Positions 1 to 10,385 of a stretch of DNA of 64,000 bases are shown here, piece by piece. The DNA is from Nitzschia sp. pyKryTriq1 (lineage: Eukaryota; Bacillariophyta; Bacillariophyceae; Bacillariales; Bacillariaceae), in the NCBI GenBank assembly GCA_956465555.1, contig OY101126.1:600501-664500 (forward strand), read 5' to 3'. Each line of letters opens with the position of its first letter. Positions within the stretch are counted from its first letter, which is position 1. The notes under the pieces were generated by a model. The model was given only the letters and a program-made list of their open reading frames with translations. It did not search any database and had not been told where the DNA came from. A program made the translations under genes and the position numbers.

Positions 1-1
1 C

Positions 2-982
2 TATTGCTTTGGACATGCTGATACTTCCCTATTGCTCTGCCCGTATGGATTGCTGACGGCGTTGATCAATCATTCTCATCAGCGACCCAATGCCAAAATC
101 ACCTGGTCCGCGTCGCCTATGAGACATCCTGAATGGTTCAACGAAACGTACCATGCATGGCATAAAACTAAACATACAGGTCTCTCCTTTGATGTTGTGG
201 CCCTACGAGATATTCAAGAAGACGAAGAAATCCTGATTGATTATGGCGTCGAGTGGGAGACCGCCTGGCAAGAACACCTCGCTACATTCGATGTTCCACG
301 GCGAGGGTACGTCCCGGCCTTTGAGATGAACAAACAAGTGGACCAACCATTGAAGACTATTTATGAAATCGACTATGAACATGACGAAGGTATCTTTACC
401 TTTTGTCGTAAAACGATTGTAGACATGGCACTTGGAGAAGAGGATGCCCTTTCCGAGGACGAGAACTTTCGGGAGGAAGTACAAGACCCGATGGATGAAG
501 GCTGCTATCCCTGCCGGATTGTCCATCGGAATCATAATGATAGCTACATTGCTGAATTATTCTACCGAAAAACGAAAGACCACAAGTCGGGAATGTGGGA
601 GGTCGAAACTGACACGGTTGCATACGCCTTGTTTGATGTCCCAAGGGACACATTTTACTTTCATGATGCCTACTATCGTCGGGATCATCACCAATATTGG
701 TCCTTTCGACATGATATGCGAATCCCAGATAGCATGCTGCCAGATGCCTGGCGAGATTCCTTGCATCGATCGTTGAACGGCAACATTTCGGGCTCAAGCG
801 CCGAATGGCTACAAGATGACGATGAGGAAGTCGATGAGGGTTCCGATGATGGCGACGACGCAGAGGAAGAGTACACGCCAACATCACATTATGGGGCCGC
901 CAAGAACACAAAGAAGCCTCGCAAAAAATCGGAAGGCTCGTCGCCAGAAAGAGCGGCCGGGCGAGACAAAGATGAGCTATAA
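2..982 (+). CDS. SET-domain protein, C-terminal part, ending in KDEL (5' end outside window)
   Basis: The frame is open from the window edge, so the gene begins upstream. The visible part holds the end of a SET domain: INHS followed by PNA (the NHS/PN substrate and cofactor motif) near residues 20-28, and EEILIDYG near residues 75-82 (the family's E-x-x-x-DYG motif). SET proteins transfer methyl groups from S-adenosylmethionine to lysine. After the SET core come about 150 residues of unknown fold, then an acidic run, then a basic tail. The last residues are D-KDEL and the stop, a classical ER-retrieval signal, which is unusual for a SET protein. The N-terminus is not visible, so I cannot say whether a signal peptide exists. 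The SET call is firm; ER location is inference. Confidence 0.82.
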   Translation, partial: YCFGHADTSLLLCPYGLLTALINHSHQRPNAKITWSASPMRHPEWFNETYHAWHKTKHTGLSFDVVALRDIQEDEEILIDYGVEWETAWQEHLATFDVPRRGYVPAFEMNKQVDQPLKTIYEIDYEHDEGIFTFCRKTIVDMALGEEDALSEDENFREEVQDPMDEGCYPCRIVHRNHNDSYIAELFYRKTKDHKSGMWEVETDTVAYALFDVPRDTFYFHDAYYRRDHHQYWSFRHDMRIPDSMLPDAWRDSLHRSLNGNISGSSAEWLQDDDEEVDEGSDDGDDAEEEYTPTSHYGAAKNTKKPRKKSEGSSPERAAGRDKDEL

Positions 983-1086
983 CGTACGAGCAGTAGTCTA
1001 GTCCTGTTCCTAGCCATTTTTCTATCATGGAACCAAAGCATTTTATGTTTAGAGGACTCGAAGTGCGTGATTATTTCATATAACCA

Positions 1087-4000
1087 TCAACGGAGTGTCA
1101 GTTTGCTGCTTTTCTTGGAAGAAAAGTATTCACGAATCTTTCGGTGGGAGTTTCCATAACACATTCGACAAAGTCTTGCCGGATCTTCATCAAAGCTTCT
1201 GGGAAAAATTTCGCATGTATTGCAACAACCGCCTGATGTGAACATGACTCGGTGGTGTCGTCCTTCGGCATCGAGCCTAGCTTTGTCTTCATCTGATAAG
1301 AAGAAGACACACAGTTCGCACGGACCACGATAGTCATGGAGATATGGATTGAACTTCTTCTGACAGCCGACCTTCCCTTCGCGGCGTGGGCTTCTGAAGT
1401 CTGTGACCGAGCACTGTGACGATAGGGAGGTGATGGAACGGGCCATCGGGGAGAGCTCGTAAAAGCCCGAGTGTGGGGTGATGGACGGCATGCCTGTAAA
1501 ATTATCATCTGCTTTGATTGGAGTTTCCATGATTGGTTTTGGTTTGGCCAAACGCTGAATGGTTTCGTCAATACTTCGAGTCGACGATTCACGAGGAAGT
1601 GATTTTGCTGAGGTGACAGCATGCGCTGGGCTTTGGTCCTGAGAAGCGTCCTTTGTCTTTTCACTTTTCCGCTTCGTCCAAGATGTTAGCTTCGACATGA
1701 TTTTCTTTGTACGAGCGACGCCGACCCTTGGCTCGCCTTTGTCTTTGTTCCCGGCAGTGTATGTGCGCTTCTTTCGTGAAGCGAATGTACCTGACATGAA
1801 TGAGCTGCCTTCCTCGGCCTTCGAAATATATTTAGCAGTTCGGAATCGCGGGACCGCAGGCTTTTTTGAAGGCGGTTCTGGAATATCTTCTGTCTTATTT
1901 GCACGAGGCGTCTTTTTAGTTCCTCGAAATCTTGGGATCGCTGGCTTCCTGGGCGCTGGAGCTGGTTCAGTCGACTGCGTCGTAGGTTTCGTCTTGGCTT
2001 TAGTAGATTGTGTCAACCTTGTCAAGCGACTTGTGGATGAGATGGGTTTTGGCTTAGGCTTAGATCTCGGTTTGGGTGTCGCCGTTTTGACCTTGATGGC
2101 CATTGCATTCGTCTCTTCTTCAGTCGGTTCAAAAGTGATTTCCAGTTGATCGTCAAGGGCTTTGTCCAAAAAGTCATCAAGGGCACTCGCCGAATCATCT
2201 GGCGCATCCTCTTGATTTTCACGTTCCAGCGGTTCCAGGGGAGCTTCGAGCGCCTCGTCCAATAAAGCTTCAAGTTTTGCAATAGAATCGTTTGGAATGT
2301 ACGACCCTTTGATATCATTCCGTATCAAGCCCTCGATTGATTCTGGTTCATCAAGGTCCGCCAACCCGGATGGCTCATCGGGAAGATTCCTTTCATCTCT
2401 CTTCTTCGATGCACTCCCGTGTTCAATGAAATTACTAGGACTACCGTTTGGCTTGCCTTTGAATTCCTCCAGAGGAGCATTGAGGGCTTCGTCTAGCAAT
2501 ACCTCAAGTTTTTTAATCGAATCGTCGGGTACAAAGTCGTCTGAGCTCTCCTCGGTCATCTTTGCTTGATGCTGTTTTGTCGTATTTGCAATATGAACAG
2601 TCACGTCGTCCTCGTCCCCTTTGTTCTCCACCCTTGTACTTAGTTCCGGGAGTGGCCCTAATTCGACAATTGATTCAGAAACCGAGTTATCTTCTTCATC
2701 GACTTCCAGTTCCTCGTCTCCAAGCAAGTCATCCAACAAATCAGAATCGGCCGATTCAATGGCTTCTTCGGTGTCAGGATCCTCTTCAAGACTATTTCCG
2801 CCAGTCTCAGAAGTTGCTATTGCTTCGACCATCGCCTTCGTTTCCTCCGAGAACTTGTCAATATGGCTTGAGCTGAGAAGTTCTCCAATCCTTTGGATCG
2901 ACGAACTGAGTCCTTCAGCTTCTTCCTTGCTATTCACAGGTACGATGGCCCTATCATTGTGAGCCGAGCCAAGCAGAGCACCAAGTTTATGAATTGAGTC
3001 TGTCAGCTGGTCAGAATCTTTAAATTCAGTGATTTCTCCAGGAATAATAACTACTTGTTCATCAGTATCCTGAGGCTCGGAAGGTTGACAAGGCGCCGTG
3101 CCACCCTTATCTGCATCCCTCTTATCATTCTGTTTCTTTCTGGCAGCCTCCCACAACTTCTTGGATCGCCATAGGTTCTGGTCATCCTGCATCGGATCAT
3201 CGTCGTCGCTGTCCTCGGCCTCGTCATTCTTCGTATCCTCGTTACCCCCTTGAGATGATTGCCCCTCCATGTCGTTTTCACCCACAAAACTCCCCTGTTT
3301 CGGTGGTGACGATCCTGGCATAAATTTTCCAGCAATGTCAGGAACCACATTGATTTCATGCTGGGAAGATCCACGCATCGGACTCGTATGCCGATCTTCG
3401 GAAAACGACCCTCGTTGGGGTGGCGCGGCGGTTTCCATGTCGCTGGCACCTGGAGAAAAGTTGATTTCCCTGTCTTCCGCTTGCGGCATCATCAAAGACT
3501 CTCTTGGAGGCACGGAAGAGGCTCCTGTTGTTTCCCCTTTGCTATCGTACTCGCCAATAAAACTCCCCTTCTTTGGTGGCGGTGATCCTGGCATAAATTT
3601 TCCAGCAATGTCGGGAATCACATTGATCTCCGGATGGGCTGACTCCCGCACTGGCGTTGGATGCCGTACTTCATGGTAGGAACCTCTCCGAGGCGGGGGC
3701 GCCGTTTCCATCTCGCTCCCACCGGGTGAAAAATTGATTTCGCGATCCACTGGTTGACTTGCTGCTGCTTGGCTCTTGGACACATTATTGATATTGACCG
3801 CTGTATTCTCGATCGGTTCACCACCGATAAAGCCCCCCTGCTTTGGTGGTGGCGATCCTGGCATGTTCTTACCGGCAATATCCGGAGTGACATCAATATC
3901 ATGACAATGTTCTCGTTTCGGGCTTGCATGCCTTTCTTCAAAAAATGATCCCCTCTTTGGCGGTGCCGCTGTTTCCAGGGCGCTCCCCGCCGGGCTAAAA

Positions 4001-5010
4001 TCAATATCTCGACTGCTATCGCTACTCAGAGTTCGTGCAATCAGGGACGATTTCCGATCCATGACAAAACTACCATCTCTCGGTACTGAAATCATGCCAA
4101 GATCTGTTTCCAAGGCAGGTCTCTCTCCAACACCCCCGTTGTCCCCGTTGTTGGCATCGTCTTCTTCCAAAGGAATAAAGGAAATATCTTCCTCTGGTTG
4201 TTGACTATGGCTGCTTTTGCTGGATAATGACATGGATAATAATTTCGGGTCTCCCACAAAGCTACCATCCCGAGGTATAGAAACCACCATATAGTTATAT
4301 GCAGAAGATGGCGGCGGTGAGCCTCCTTCCTCGTCCGAAATAACGTCGATATCAGAGGGCGGCGGCGGCACGAAAGCAATATCTTCAGCAGCTTCGCTGA
4401 TTGAATGTATGGAATTTTTCGTCAAGGCGACGGTAGGAAACATGAAAGAGCTTCCACTAGTAGCAGTATTTCCTTCGTGCTGATCGTCACCCCCGTCGTG
4501 CAGCTCATGTACATCCCCAACATATGGCACACTATGTTCCGACGACGGACTCCTCCTCTCTATCACACTTTCTCGCAGGACGAGCGATAGCTTTGTATCC
4601 GATGGTGAATTGCGGGATGGTCGTTTCATCACAAAACTTCCGTAGGACGGAATGGCTGCTTGCTGCTGCTCCGAACTAACATTATCACCATCAGCATCAT
4701 CATTATGATGAGTGGGGGGATGAAATGTAATATCTTGCTGGTAGTCGGAACCATCGCCCATAGACGACACATCGCCTCCACCATCATCATTTTCATTATC
4801 ATCATCATCAGCGATCACGACAGCTGTAGAGGAGGGACGGACCTCGCTTTGTTGTTGTAGCACCTCATCATCCTCCATATTCTTGAATGAGATACTACGT
4901 AAAGAACTGTGCGTGTATTCGGGTCGGTGGAAACTGCAAAGAAGTAATGTAATGGGAAGAAAGGACGTTCGTCTCCTACCGGTACATCCTACGAATATTA
5001 CATCTGCCAT
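1087..5010 (-). CDS. large acidic repeat protein with Cys-rich C-terminus, unknown function
   Basis: The frame is 1307 codons from an ATG at 5010. A second ATG at residue 45 (4878) starts MEDDEV and may be the real start, because the first 44 residues look less coding and contain possible splice signals. The N-terminal half has about nine copies of a short G-S-F/Y box preceded by basic residues (KRGSF, KKGSF, RDGSF, QRGSF). Three of them sit in near-identical blocks of roughly 65-80 residues containing PDIAGKxMPGSPPPK. The middle has at least four copies of a D-S-I-x-K/R-L-x-x-L-L box. A basic, Lys/Pro-rich stretch follows. The last 100 residues carry four C-x2-C or CC pairs, so probably bind zinc. 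No known family recognised. The serine boxes look like phosphorylation sites; that is inference. Confidence 0.75.
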   Translation of the reverse strand: MADVIFVGCTGRRRTSFLPITLLLCSFHRPEYTHSSLRSISFKNMEDDEVLQQQSEVRPSSTAVVIADDDDNENDDGGGDVSSMGDGSDYQQDITFHPPTHHNDDADGDNVSSEQQQAAIPSYGSFVMKRPSRNSPSDTKLSLVLRESVIERRSPSSEHSVPYVGDVHELHDGGDDQHEGNTATSGSSFMFPTVALTKNSIHSISEAAEDIAFVPPPPSDIDVISDEEGGSPPPSSAYNYMVVSIPRDGSFVGDPKLLSMSLSSKSSHSQQPEEDISFIPLEEDDANNGDNGGVGERPALETDLGMISVPRDGSFVMDRKSSLIARTLSSDSSRDIDFSPAGSALETAAPPKRGSFFEERHASPKREHCHDIDVTPDIAGKNMPGSPPPKQGGFIGGEPIENTAVNINNVSKSQAAASQPVDREINFSPGGSEMETAPPPRRGSYHEVRHPTPVRESAHPEINVIPDIAGKFMPGSPPPKKGSFIGEYDSKGETTGASSVPPRESLMMPQAEDREINFSPGASDMETAAPPQRGSFSEDRHTSPMRGSSQHEINVVPDIAGKFMPGSSPPKQGSFVGENDMEGQSSQGGNEDTKNDEAEDSDDDDPMQDDQNLWRSKKLWEAARKKQNDKRDADKGGTAPCQPSEPQDTDEQVVIIPGEITEFKDSDQLTDSIHKLGALLGSAHNDRAIVPVNSKEEAEGLSSSIQRIGELLSSSHIDKFSEETKAMVEAIATSETGGNSLEEDPDTEEAIESADSDLLDDLLGDEELEVDEEDNSVSESIVELGPLPELSTRVENKGDEDDVTVHIANTTKQHQAKMTEESSDDFVPDDSIKKLEVLLDEALNAPLEEFKGKPNGSPSNFIEHGSASKKRDERNLPDEPSGLADLDEPESIEGLIRNDIKGSYIPNDSIAKLEALLDEALEAPLEPLERENQEDAPDDSASALDDFLDKALDDQLEITFEPTEEETNAMAIKVKTATPKPRSKPKPKPISSTSRLTRLTQSTKAKTKPTTQSTEPAPAPRKPAIPRFRGTKKTPRANKTEDIPEPPSKKPAVPRFRTAKYISKAEEGSSFMSGTFASRKKRTYTAGNKDKGEPRVGVARTKKIMSKLTSWTKRKSEKTKDASQDQSPAHAVTSAKSLPRESSTRSIDETIQRLAKPKPIMETPIKADDNFTGMPSITPHSGFYELSPMARSITSLSSQCSVTDFRSPRREGKVGCQKKFNPYLHDYRGPCELCVFFLSDEDKARLDAEGRHHRVMFTSGGCCNTCEIFPRSFDEDPARLCRMCYGNSHRKIREYFSSKKSSKLTLR

Positions 5011-5611
5011 TTTCCCATCGTCGACGGCGCGCAGAGGTGCAGAAATCAGGCGGAAAGCGGAAGCGTGCGAAGTGCAAAGTGCAAAGTAAGCGACCGTTGA
5101 GCTTTTCGACCGAACCGATCAGGATCGGTTCGTAGTTCAGCGATCGGACACTTCAGCGGTACCGGTCGCCACTCGCCGGTCGGTGGAAAGGACCTGACTG
5201 GACAAGTCACGGATTGACGTCACCGTTTCAGTAGAATTCTACGTGGTGCTATCATGCATACTTGTACAGCAGGCGGGGAAGTCGTCTGAGCCAATGACAT
5301 GTTAGCGAACCCTCTCAGTTACGAATGACGTGTGACCTGACCGGGCGGCGGGTGGGCGTGAACGAGATCCAAACAACACGCAGACATAATGCATGATGGC
5401 TTCTCCCGCCATTTTGATGCCCAATGATCGATGATGAACACCGCAGTCGAATGACACAGAGCTCTTTTGGCCGACAGACTCAGCGCCGCTGAGAACACGA
5501 TGACCATCTGACCACACCTCAAAACAGAATTGGACTTTCTCACATCATACCTGAGCTTGCAGTTGCCATTATATTTTCCGAAAATCTCACCCAAACGCAT
5601 CATTCATCAAA

Positions 5612-6811
5612 ATGAAATTCTCTGTTTCCGCCATCACATTCCTTGCTGTTGCTTCATCGGCGGCCGCCTTTGCCCCCATTCATCAAAGTTCGCGTGGATC
5701 TGCCAGCGTATCCGTCCGAAGCTCGCTAACGAACGCTTTGGACCTGGGAAACATCGAATCCGAAGTGAGTGGAGTGTATTCATCCTTCTTGTTAGATTTG
5801 CTACTATTTACGCTATTCAATCAACGGACTGCTCGGCTTGAATATTATGCTGACACCCTTCCTTCTTTGTTGTGTACTCTTAGTTGAATTACAAGGCCGG
5901 CAAAGCAGACACGGCTTTTGCCAGGAAATATGGCCATTTGGTCGGAGCCAAAGTAAAGACTGCCGGAGAGGCCTTCGCTGACTTCACAAAGGAGCTGGGA
6001 TACACTGTCAATGCCTTGTACAAGAATATGGTCACAGATATTGTAGGAACAACCCACCTCATTGTTGTCAATGCTCGATTCCAAAAAGATGCCGTTTGGA
6101 GCTTGGGTGTTTTGACGGCCTTGGACCTTTTGCTCAAAAATTACCCCGAGCCCGATGTTGCTGAGAGGATCCGTTCCGCCCTTTTCAAGAGTGTCGGACT
6201 AGACGAAGCCGAAGTTCGTGCGGAAGCGAAAATGATCCAAGACTGGGCTCAAGGAAAGACAAAGGAAGAAATCGAAGCCGCTCTTTCGGGCAACGACCCA
6301 TCAAGTCCCTTGGGTCAAATCGCCGCCAGCGTGAAGGGAGAAGAATTCTGGATGTACTCCCGATACTTCGGAATCGGCCTTGTTAAAATTATGGAAGATA
6401 TCGGACTTGAAATGGACAAGGACGAAATTTACCCTGTCATGGAAGACTGGATGTCGGTCAAGTTGGGAAAGTCGCACTTGACAGCATGCGTAAGTAGTAC
6501 TGGTGCTGATATTTTTGTGCCGTTGCGTTCCGTGCTTCCGACGACGACAGTGACCACATACAGTTTGCTGACCTATGTTTCTTTCTTTTTAAACATAGAA
6601 TGACAGTGATTTGTTTTTCAAGGTGAAGAGCAAGCTGGACATGATGGAGACCATGATGAAGGAAATTGAAATCCGTGAAAAGAAGCGGATGGCAGAACGA
6701 CTGGAAGAAAAGGCAGAAATGGCCCTCAAGGCGGCCGAGCGAGAGGAAAAGATGAAGATTGAAATCGAGAAAGAAGCTGAGGAAAACAGGGCACGCGTCC
6801 AATCGGAGTAA
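5612..6811 (+). CDS. THF1: Thf1/Psb29-like plastid protein (3 exons)
   Basis: Exons 5612-5764, 5884-6489 and 6599-6811 join in phase to give 323 residues. Both introns are GT-AG (119 and 109 nt). The N-terminus is a diatom plastid leader with signal peptide and SAAAFAP motif, F at the expected +1 site. The body matches the thylakoid formation 1/Psb29 family: a region resembling HLLSVN-x-F-x-YDP-x-FALG (here [18 protein letters not shown]), a later YSR-x-F-x-IGL motif, and a charged C-terminal coiled coil rich in K, E and R. In plants and cyanobacteria this family supports thylakoid biogenesis and photosystem II repair, acting with FtsH. The exon model is mine, but phases and the family match agree well. 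Confidence 0.85.
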
Positions 6812-8022
6812 GCTCTTTCACACCGAGACAGCTACTACGTACACTTTTCCAAAATAATGTCCGTCCTTTGAATAAGGACACCGCTGAGAAACGCCTTTCT
6901 GCAGAATAGATTCTATATTTAATTGATTTCGTACTCTTCGTACTCTTCCATTATATATCGTTCATCTAGGTACTACACGCAACTCGGATTAGTAAAAGGA
7001 ACCGCGGCGCGAATTTAAAACCAACGATGCGTCACAAATGAAACTCTTGAAACCGTTGATGATACATTGCTGTACCAGCTAGAAGGAGTAGACTCACTGA
7101 ATATCATCTCGATAGGCAGAGAGCGGGAGAGCGATAAGCGAAGTTGCAGCTTTGCACGTAGTGGTAGCGAGTCGTCGAATTCCCGTATACTATGATGCAA
7201 CACGAAGACTCGTCTCTCTACTACTAGTACCACGTGTAGTACTAGCAGAGTAGAATATCATCTATCGAAAGTTGAAACGAGGCCTTTGTCTATTACTAAA
7301 ACTGTTAGCCATAAAGCCCTACAACATGAATCATCGAATGATGTAGAAGCAACGAAGCTACCGGTAGTAGACTACCCTGCCGGGACCTGAAAAGAGAGAA
7401 GCGGTTGTCTACTCTACTACTACTACTACTAGCTAGTCGTAGTCTGACAATTTTTTTCGATGCCAAGAGAAGAAGAGTAGCAGAGGAGGCGGGGCGCGGG
7501 GGGGGGATCATCTCTGCCGCGCCTGACGTCACCGCATTCCTGTGCCTTGCCTTCCTTGCTTCCTTCCTATCCACTTGAGAAACACTATTTCAGCTCTTTC
7601 TTCATCGTGGCTTTTTTTGTCGCGCAACGCGCAACGGGCAATTTCCGTCTGTCTTTGCCTCCTCCAACGCTGATTATTATTTTTTGAGTGCCGGTACCAT
7701 CATGCCTGGTAATGTACAAGTACCGGGTACTGGTAGTACCGGTACGCGGTGGTGAACAGATCGAAGAACAAGACAAACGTCACCTTTTTGATGATTGATG
7801 ATGGAGCGCGGAGAAGACAATCATGGCGACGATGACAGGCGACAGCGAGAGCAGGTGAAGCAAGAGGAAGGGGCGATGTAATCGATACAAAAAATCGAAG
7901 CCTTGCTTTTTGGGCAGTGAATACTGTACGAAGTTGGCAGCAGCATTATCGAAGTCTCACGTCGATAGCTTCACACCAATCGAATCATCGCTTATCCTCC
8001 GTTCGTCTACCACACTCAAATA
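6812..8022. other. intergenic, low-complexity rich
   Basis: No gene seen in about 1.2 kb. It holds the 3' side of the Thf1 gene, several CTACTAGTAG-type tracts (around 7195-7260 and 7410-7445), and a GTACCGGTAC-type island at about 7690-7755. Short open frames here have no protein-like composition. The last 150 nt are presumably the promoter and leader of the next gene; I see no clear core element. Confidence 0.5.
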
Positions 8023-8658
8023 ATGGAATCGTTTTCACAGCCAGGTGCAGCGCCGGCGTCAACCCGGTCTTCGAAATTGCGTAGAGCAGCTGGTGTATGT
8101 ATGTTTGTTGTGATTCAGATCCTGTTATGTCCTGAGATGTGTCTTGCCTTTCAACAATTTACTCTGGCTCGCTCCGCATCGAAATCTGGGTTGTTTGCTG
8201 TTGAAAGTCCAGACGATGAAATCACGAGACAGCTGAAACGTGCCAAAGACTTGCTAGCCAAATCAAAAGCGAAAATGGAAGCAAAGGAAATGCGTGTAGT
8301 GGACGACAAGGACGATGATCATTCAGAAGCTGAAGCGAAACTAAAGGTCAAAGTTCCATTTTTTGCGTCGATGGTCGCACCGAAAAAGAAAGGAAGCAAA
8401 CGAGATCAGGTCGTGAAAGCAATAAATGCCGATGGGCTGGTGACAACAGATGGCGATCTCATGGCCCAATTATCGGAGAATGAGGCATGGGAAGTGCGCT
8501 CTCTCATTGAAGTATTTGAAAACGAGAGCAAGAGACCCGAAAACAAAATTGCTGATCGTGATGTTGCTGCTCAAATCATGGGCCTCCAAAAGATCTTGCA
8601 GACGGAAGACTATCTTAAGATTTTCGACAAGAGAAATCGCTTTATCGGTGAGCAGTAA
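8023..8658 (+). CDS. plastid-targeted protein of unknown function
   Basis: A single open frame of 211 residues from an ATG. Residues 20-43 form a hydrophobic signal peptide ending in CLA before FQQF, the pattern that directs proteins into the diatom plastid stroma. A charged stretch with helical character follows (residues 65-105, rich in K, D and E). The C-terminal 80 residues look folded, with the box VVKAINADGLVTTDGDLMAQ and a second helical segment. I do not recognise the family. A GTGAGCAG near the stop could be a donor for one more 3' exon, so the C-terminus is slightly uncertain. Confidence 0.7.
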   Translation: MESFSQPGAAPASTRSSKLRRAAGVCMFVVIQILLCPEMCLAFQQFTLARSASKSGLFAVESPDDEITRQLKRAKDLLAKSKAKMEAKEMRVVDDKDDDHSEAEAKLKVKVPFFASMVAPKKKGSKRDQVVKAINADGLVTTDGDLMAQLSENEAWEVRSLIEVFENESKRPENKIADRDVAAQIMGLQKILQTEDYLKIFDKRNRFIGEQ

Positions 8659-8839
8659 GCTACCCAAAGTACAGTTGCACTGGATGGAATGGCACATTGC
8701 ACATTTTATCAGCTCCAACGGGGGACTCGGCGTGCCGCATCGTATTCCGGTGCTGTAGGTTCAGAGCTTCTATCACTTCTTAGAGGAATACTCGAAAATG
8801 CCTAGAAATAATAGTAACATAGAATATCCTTCCGGTCAA

Positions 8840-9566
8840 TTATAATCCCCGCATTGGCAGAAGGTCTCTCGCGAACCCCTCCATCGCTTTCGCCATGTTA
8901 ATGTCCTTTAGGGAAAGAAAATATTTGGGTGCACTCATGAGCTTTTGAAAGGCAAGACAGCTTTGCGCACAGAATTCCTGGTCGCAACAACTTACATTGA
9001 TAGAAACACCGTCACAGTCATGTGTACTCAGAGTTACCTGGACACGGTTGTACACATTGAACCACTCTGACGATGCACAGAAAATACAAAGGAGTTGGAA
9101 GCATACCGGTATGCATGAGAGGTTTGCATGGTGCCATTCACACGACGTAGAACGACATTCATTTACCTGGGTGGTGATCCATTTTCTCTGCAAGAAGAGC
9201 CGTCCGCGACATGAAGGACCAAGCTTGACTGAAATCTGCAAACTCGAAGGTTTTCGTTATCGCACTCCTCCCTTCCACCTGTTTACCGGTAGACGAACAA
9301 CAAAAGACGCCAAACTTGAGTTTTTCACCGCTGACACGCTGAGTTTAAATATCAAGAAAGTACACGGATGTGTGTTCGCTATACCATACCTGTTCCCAAG
9401 GAAAAGGGGTTCCTTGCGAGAGTTTGTTGATGGACGAGTCTATTGCTTCCTGGGAAAGCGCTTCTGGGGCGCTCGAAAAACAATGTGCTCGCATGATGGC
9501 GGGTAGGCCCCGCACTGCCATCATCCTGCTATGAAATCGTGGTGATACCCTCGCGAAACTAAACAT
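8840..9566 (-). CDS. small mitochondrial-type protein with micro-exons (model)
   Basis: Proposed exons on the minus strand: 9390-9566, 9167-9187 (21 nt), 9038-9064 (27 nt) and 8840-8977. All junctions are GT-AG and all are phase 0, giving 120 residues. Exon 1 begins [11 protein letters not shown], an Arg/Ser/Phe-rich leader without acidic residues, as in mitochondrial presequences. The rest is short and ends with a segment holding FCAQSC and [14 protein letters not shown]. Function unknown. The plus-strand open frame over the same place (8997-9506) looks like a shadow. Exon 3 could use a neighbouring acceptor. The model rests on splice signals and phase only, so transcript data are needed. 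Confidence 0.5.
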
Positions 9567-10034
9567 CCTGCTGAATTATAAGGAGAAGGGCAGTGATCCA
9601 ACACCAAGGAAGGCGGTGAATAAATATCCAATTTTGGGAATAGTGGTTTTATTTTTAGTTGTTTGATGGCAACGTGAGATGTGTGGATTGTGGATGATGA
9701 TGGATGATACGATGATGTGATGCTTGCGAAACTAAACAGCATGCAGTACCGATACGATACTCGCGTACCGGTACGTGTACCTACCGCTGGTACGTACAAG
9801 TGAGCCCGGAAAGTACAAGACTTCTCGTATCGTTTGTCTGTCATCCGTATCAAAAAGTAACTACAGTGACAATATGTAGAGAGGGTCGAACACCCTAAAT
9901 GATGTAGTCGGAGCCTGCGTGAATTTATGTACTCGTAGTCTCTGCTCTACTCTAGTAGTAGAGTAGCTAGTACATCGTAAAGCAATGAAAAAGATTAGTA
10001 GTAGCGTGTGTAGGAGTAGTCTACTACAATCTAC

Positions 10035-10136
10035 GTACTTTTACGTTTTCGTCGTATGGAGGAAGAGATCGATTGATCCATCAATGTACTTTTACGTTTT
10101 CGTCGTATGGAGAAAGAGATCGATCGATCCATCATC
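10035..10136. repeat. tandem duplication, two 51-bp units
   Basis: Units 10035-10085 and 10086-10136 both begin GTACTTTTACGTTTTCG and include GTCGTATGGA followed by an AAGAGATCGAT box. They differ at only a few sites, so the duplication is fairly recent. It lies in gene-free DNA between 9567 and 10385 that otherwise holds GTACCGGTAC-type (9745-9800) and CTACTAGTAG-type (9930-10030) low-complexity tracts. I see no gene in that stretch. Confidence 0.8.
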
Positions 10137-10385
10137 GTTAGTTTGTTTATTGTTGTAAATAGAACCTTGACGACTTGAAGCTCAGAAAGTCAAGAGACTA
10201 CTAGAGTGCAGCGATGTCTACTACTACTAGTGGTGCTAATCGAATTTTCACGAGAATCCTCGAGAATTCTAAAAGCTGGTATCGGTGGAAAGTACAAGGA
10301 TTTCTTGTTGCGCACAAAAAAGACGATGATACAGATGGATGTTTACTTCTATTGCATAATCTAGTTGCTTTAGCTAGTGTTGGAG

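Noticed and set aside
8997-9506. Plus-strand frame of 169 codons
   Set aside because: It overlaps the minus-strand exon model, has no family match, and its composition looks like an antisense shadow.
10035-10136. CRISPR-like array
   Set aside because: Only two directly adjoining units and no spacers; a plain tandem duplication in a eukaryotic genome.
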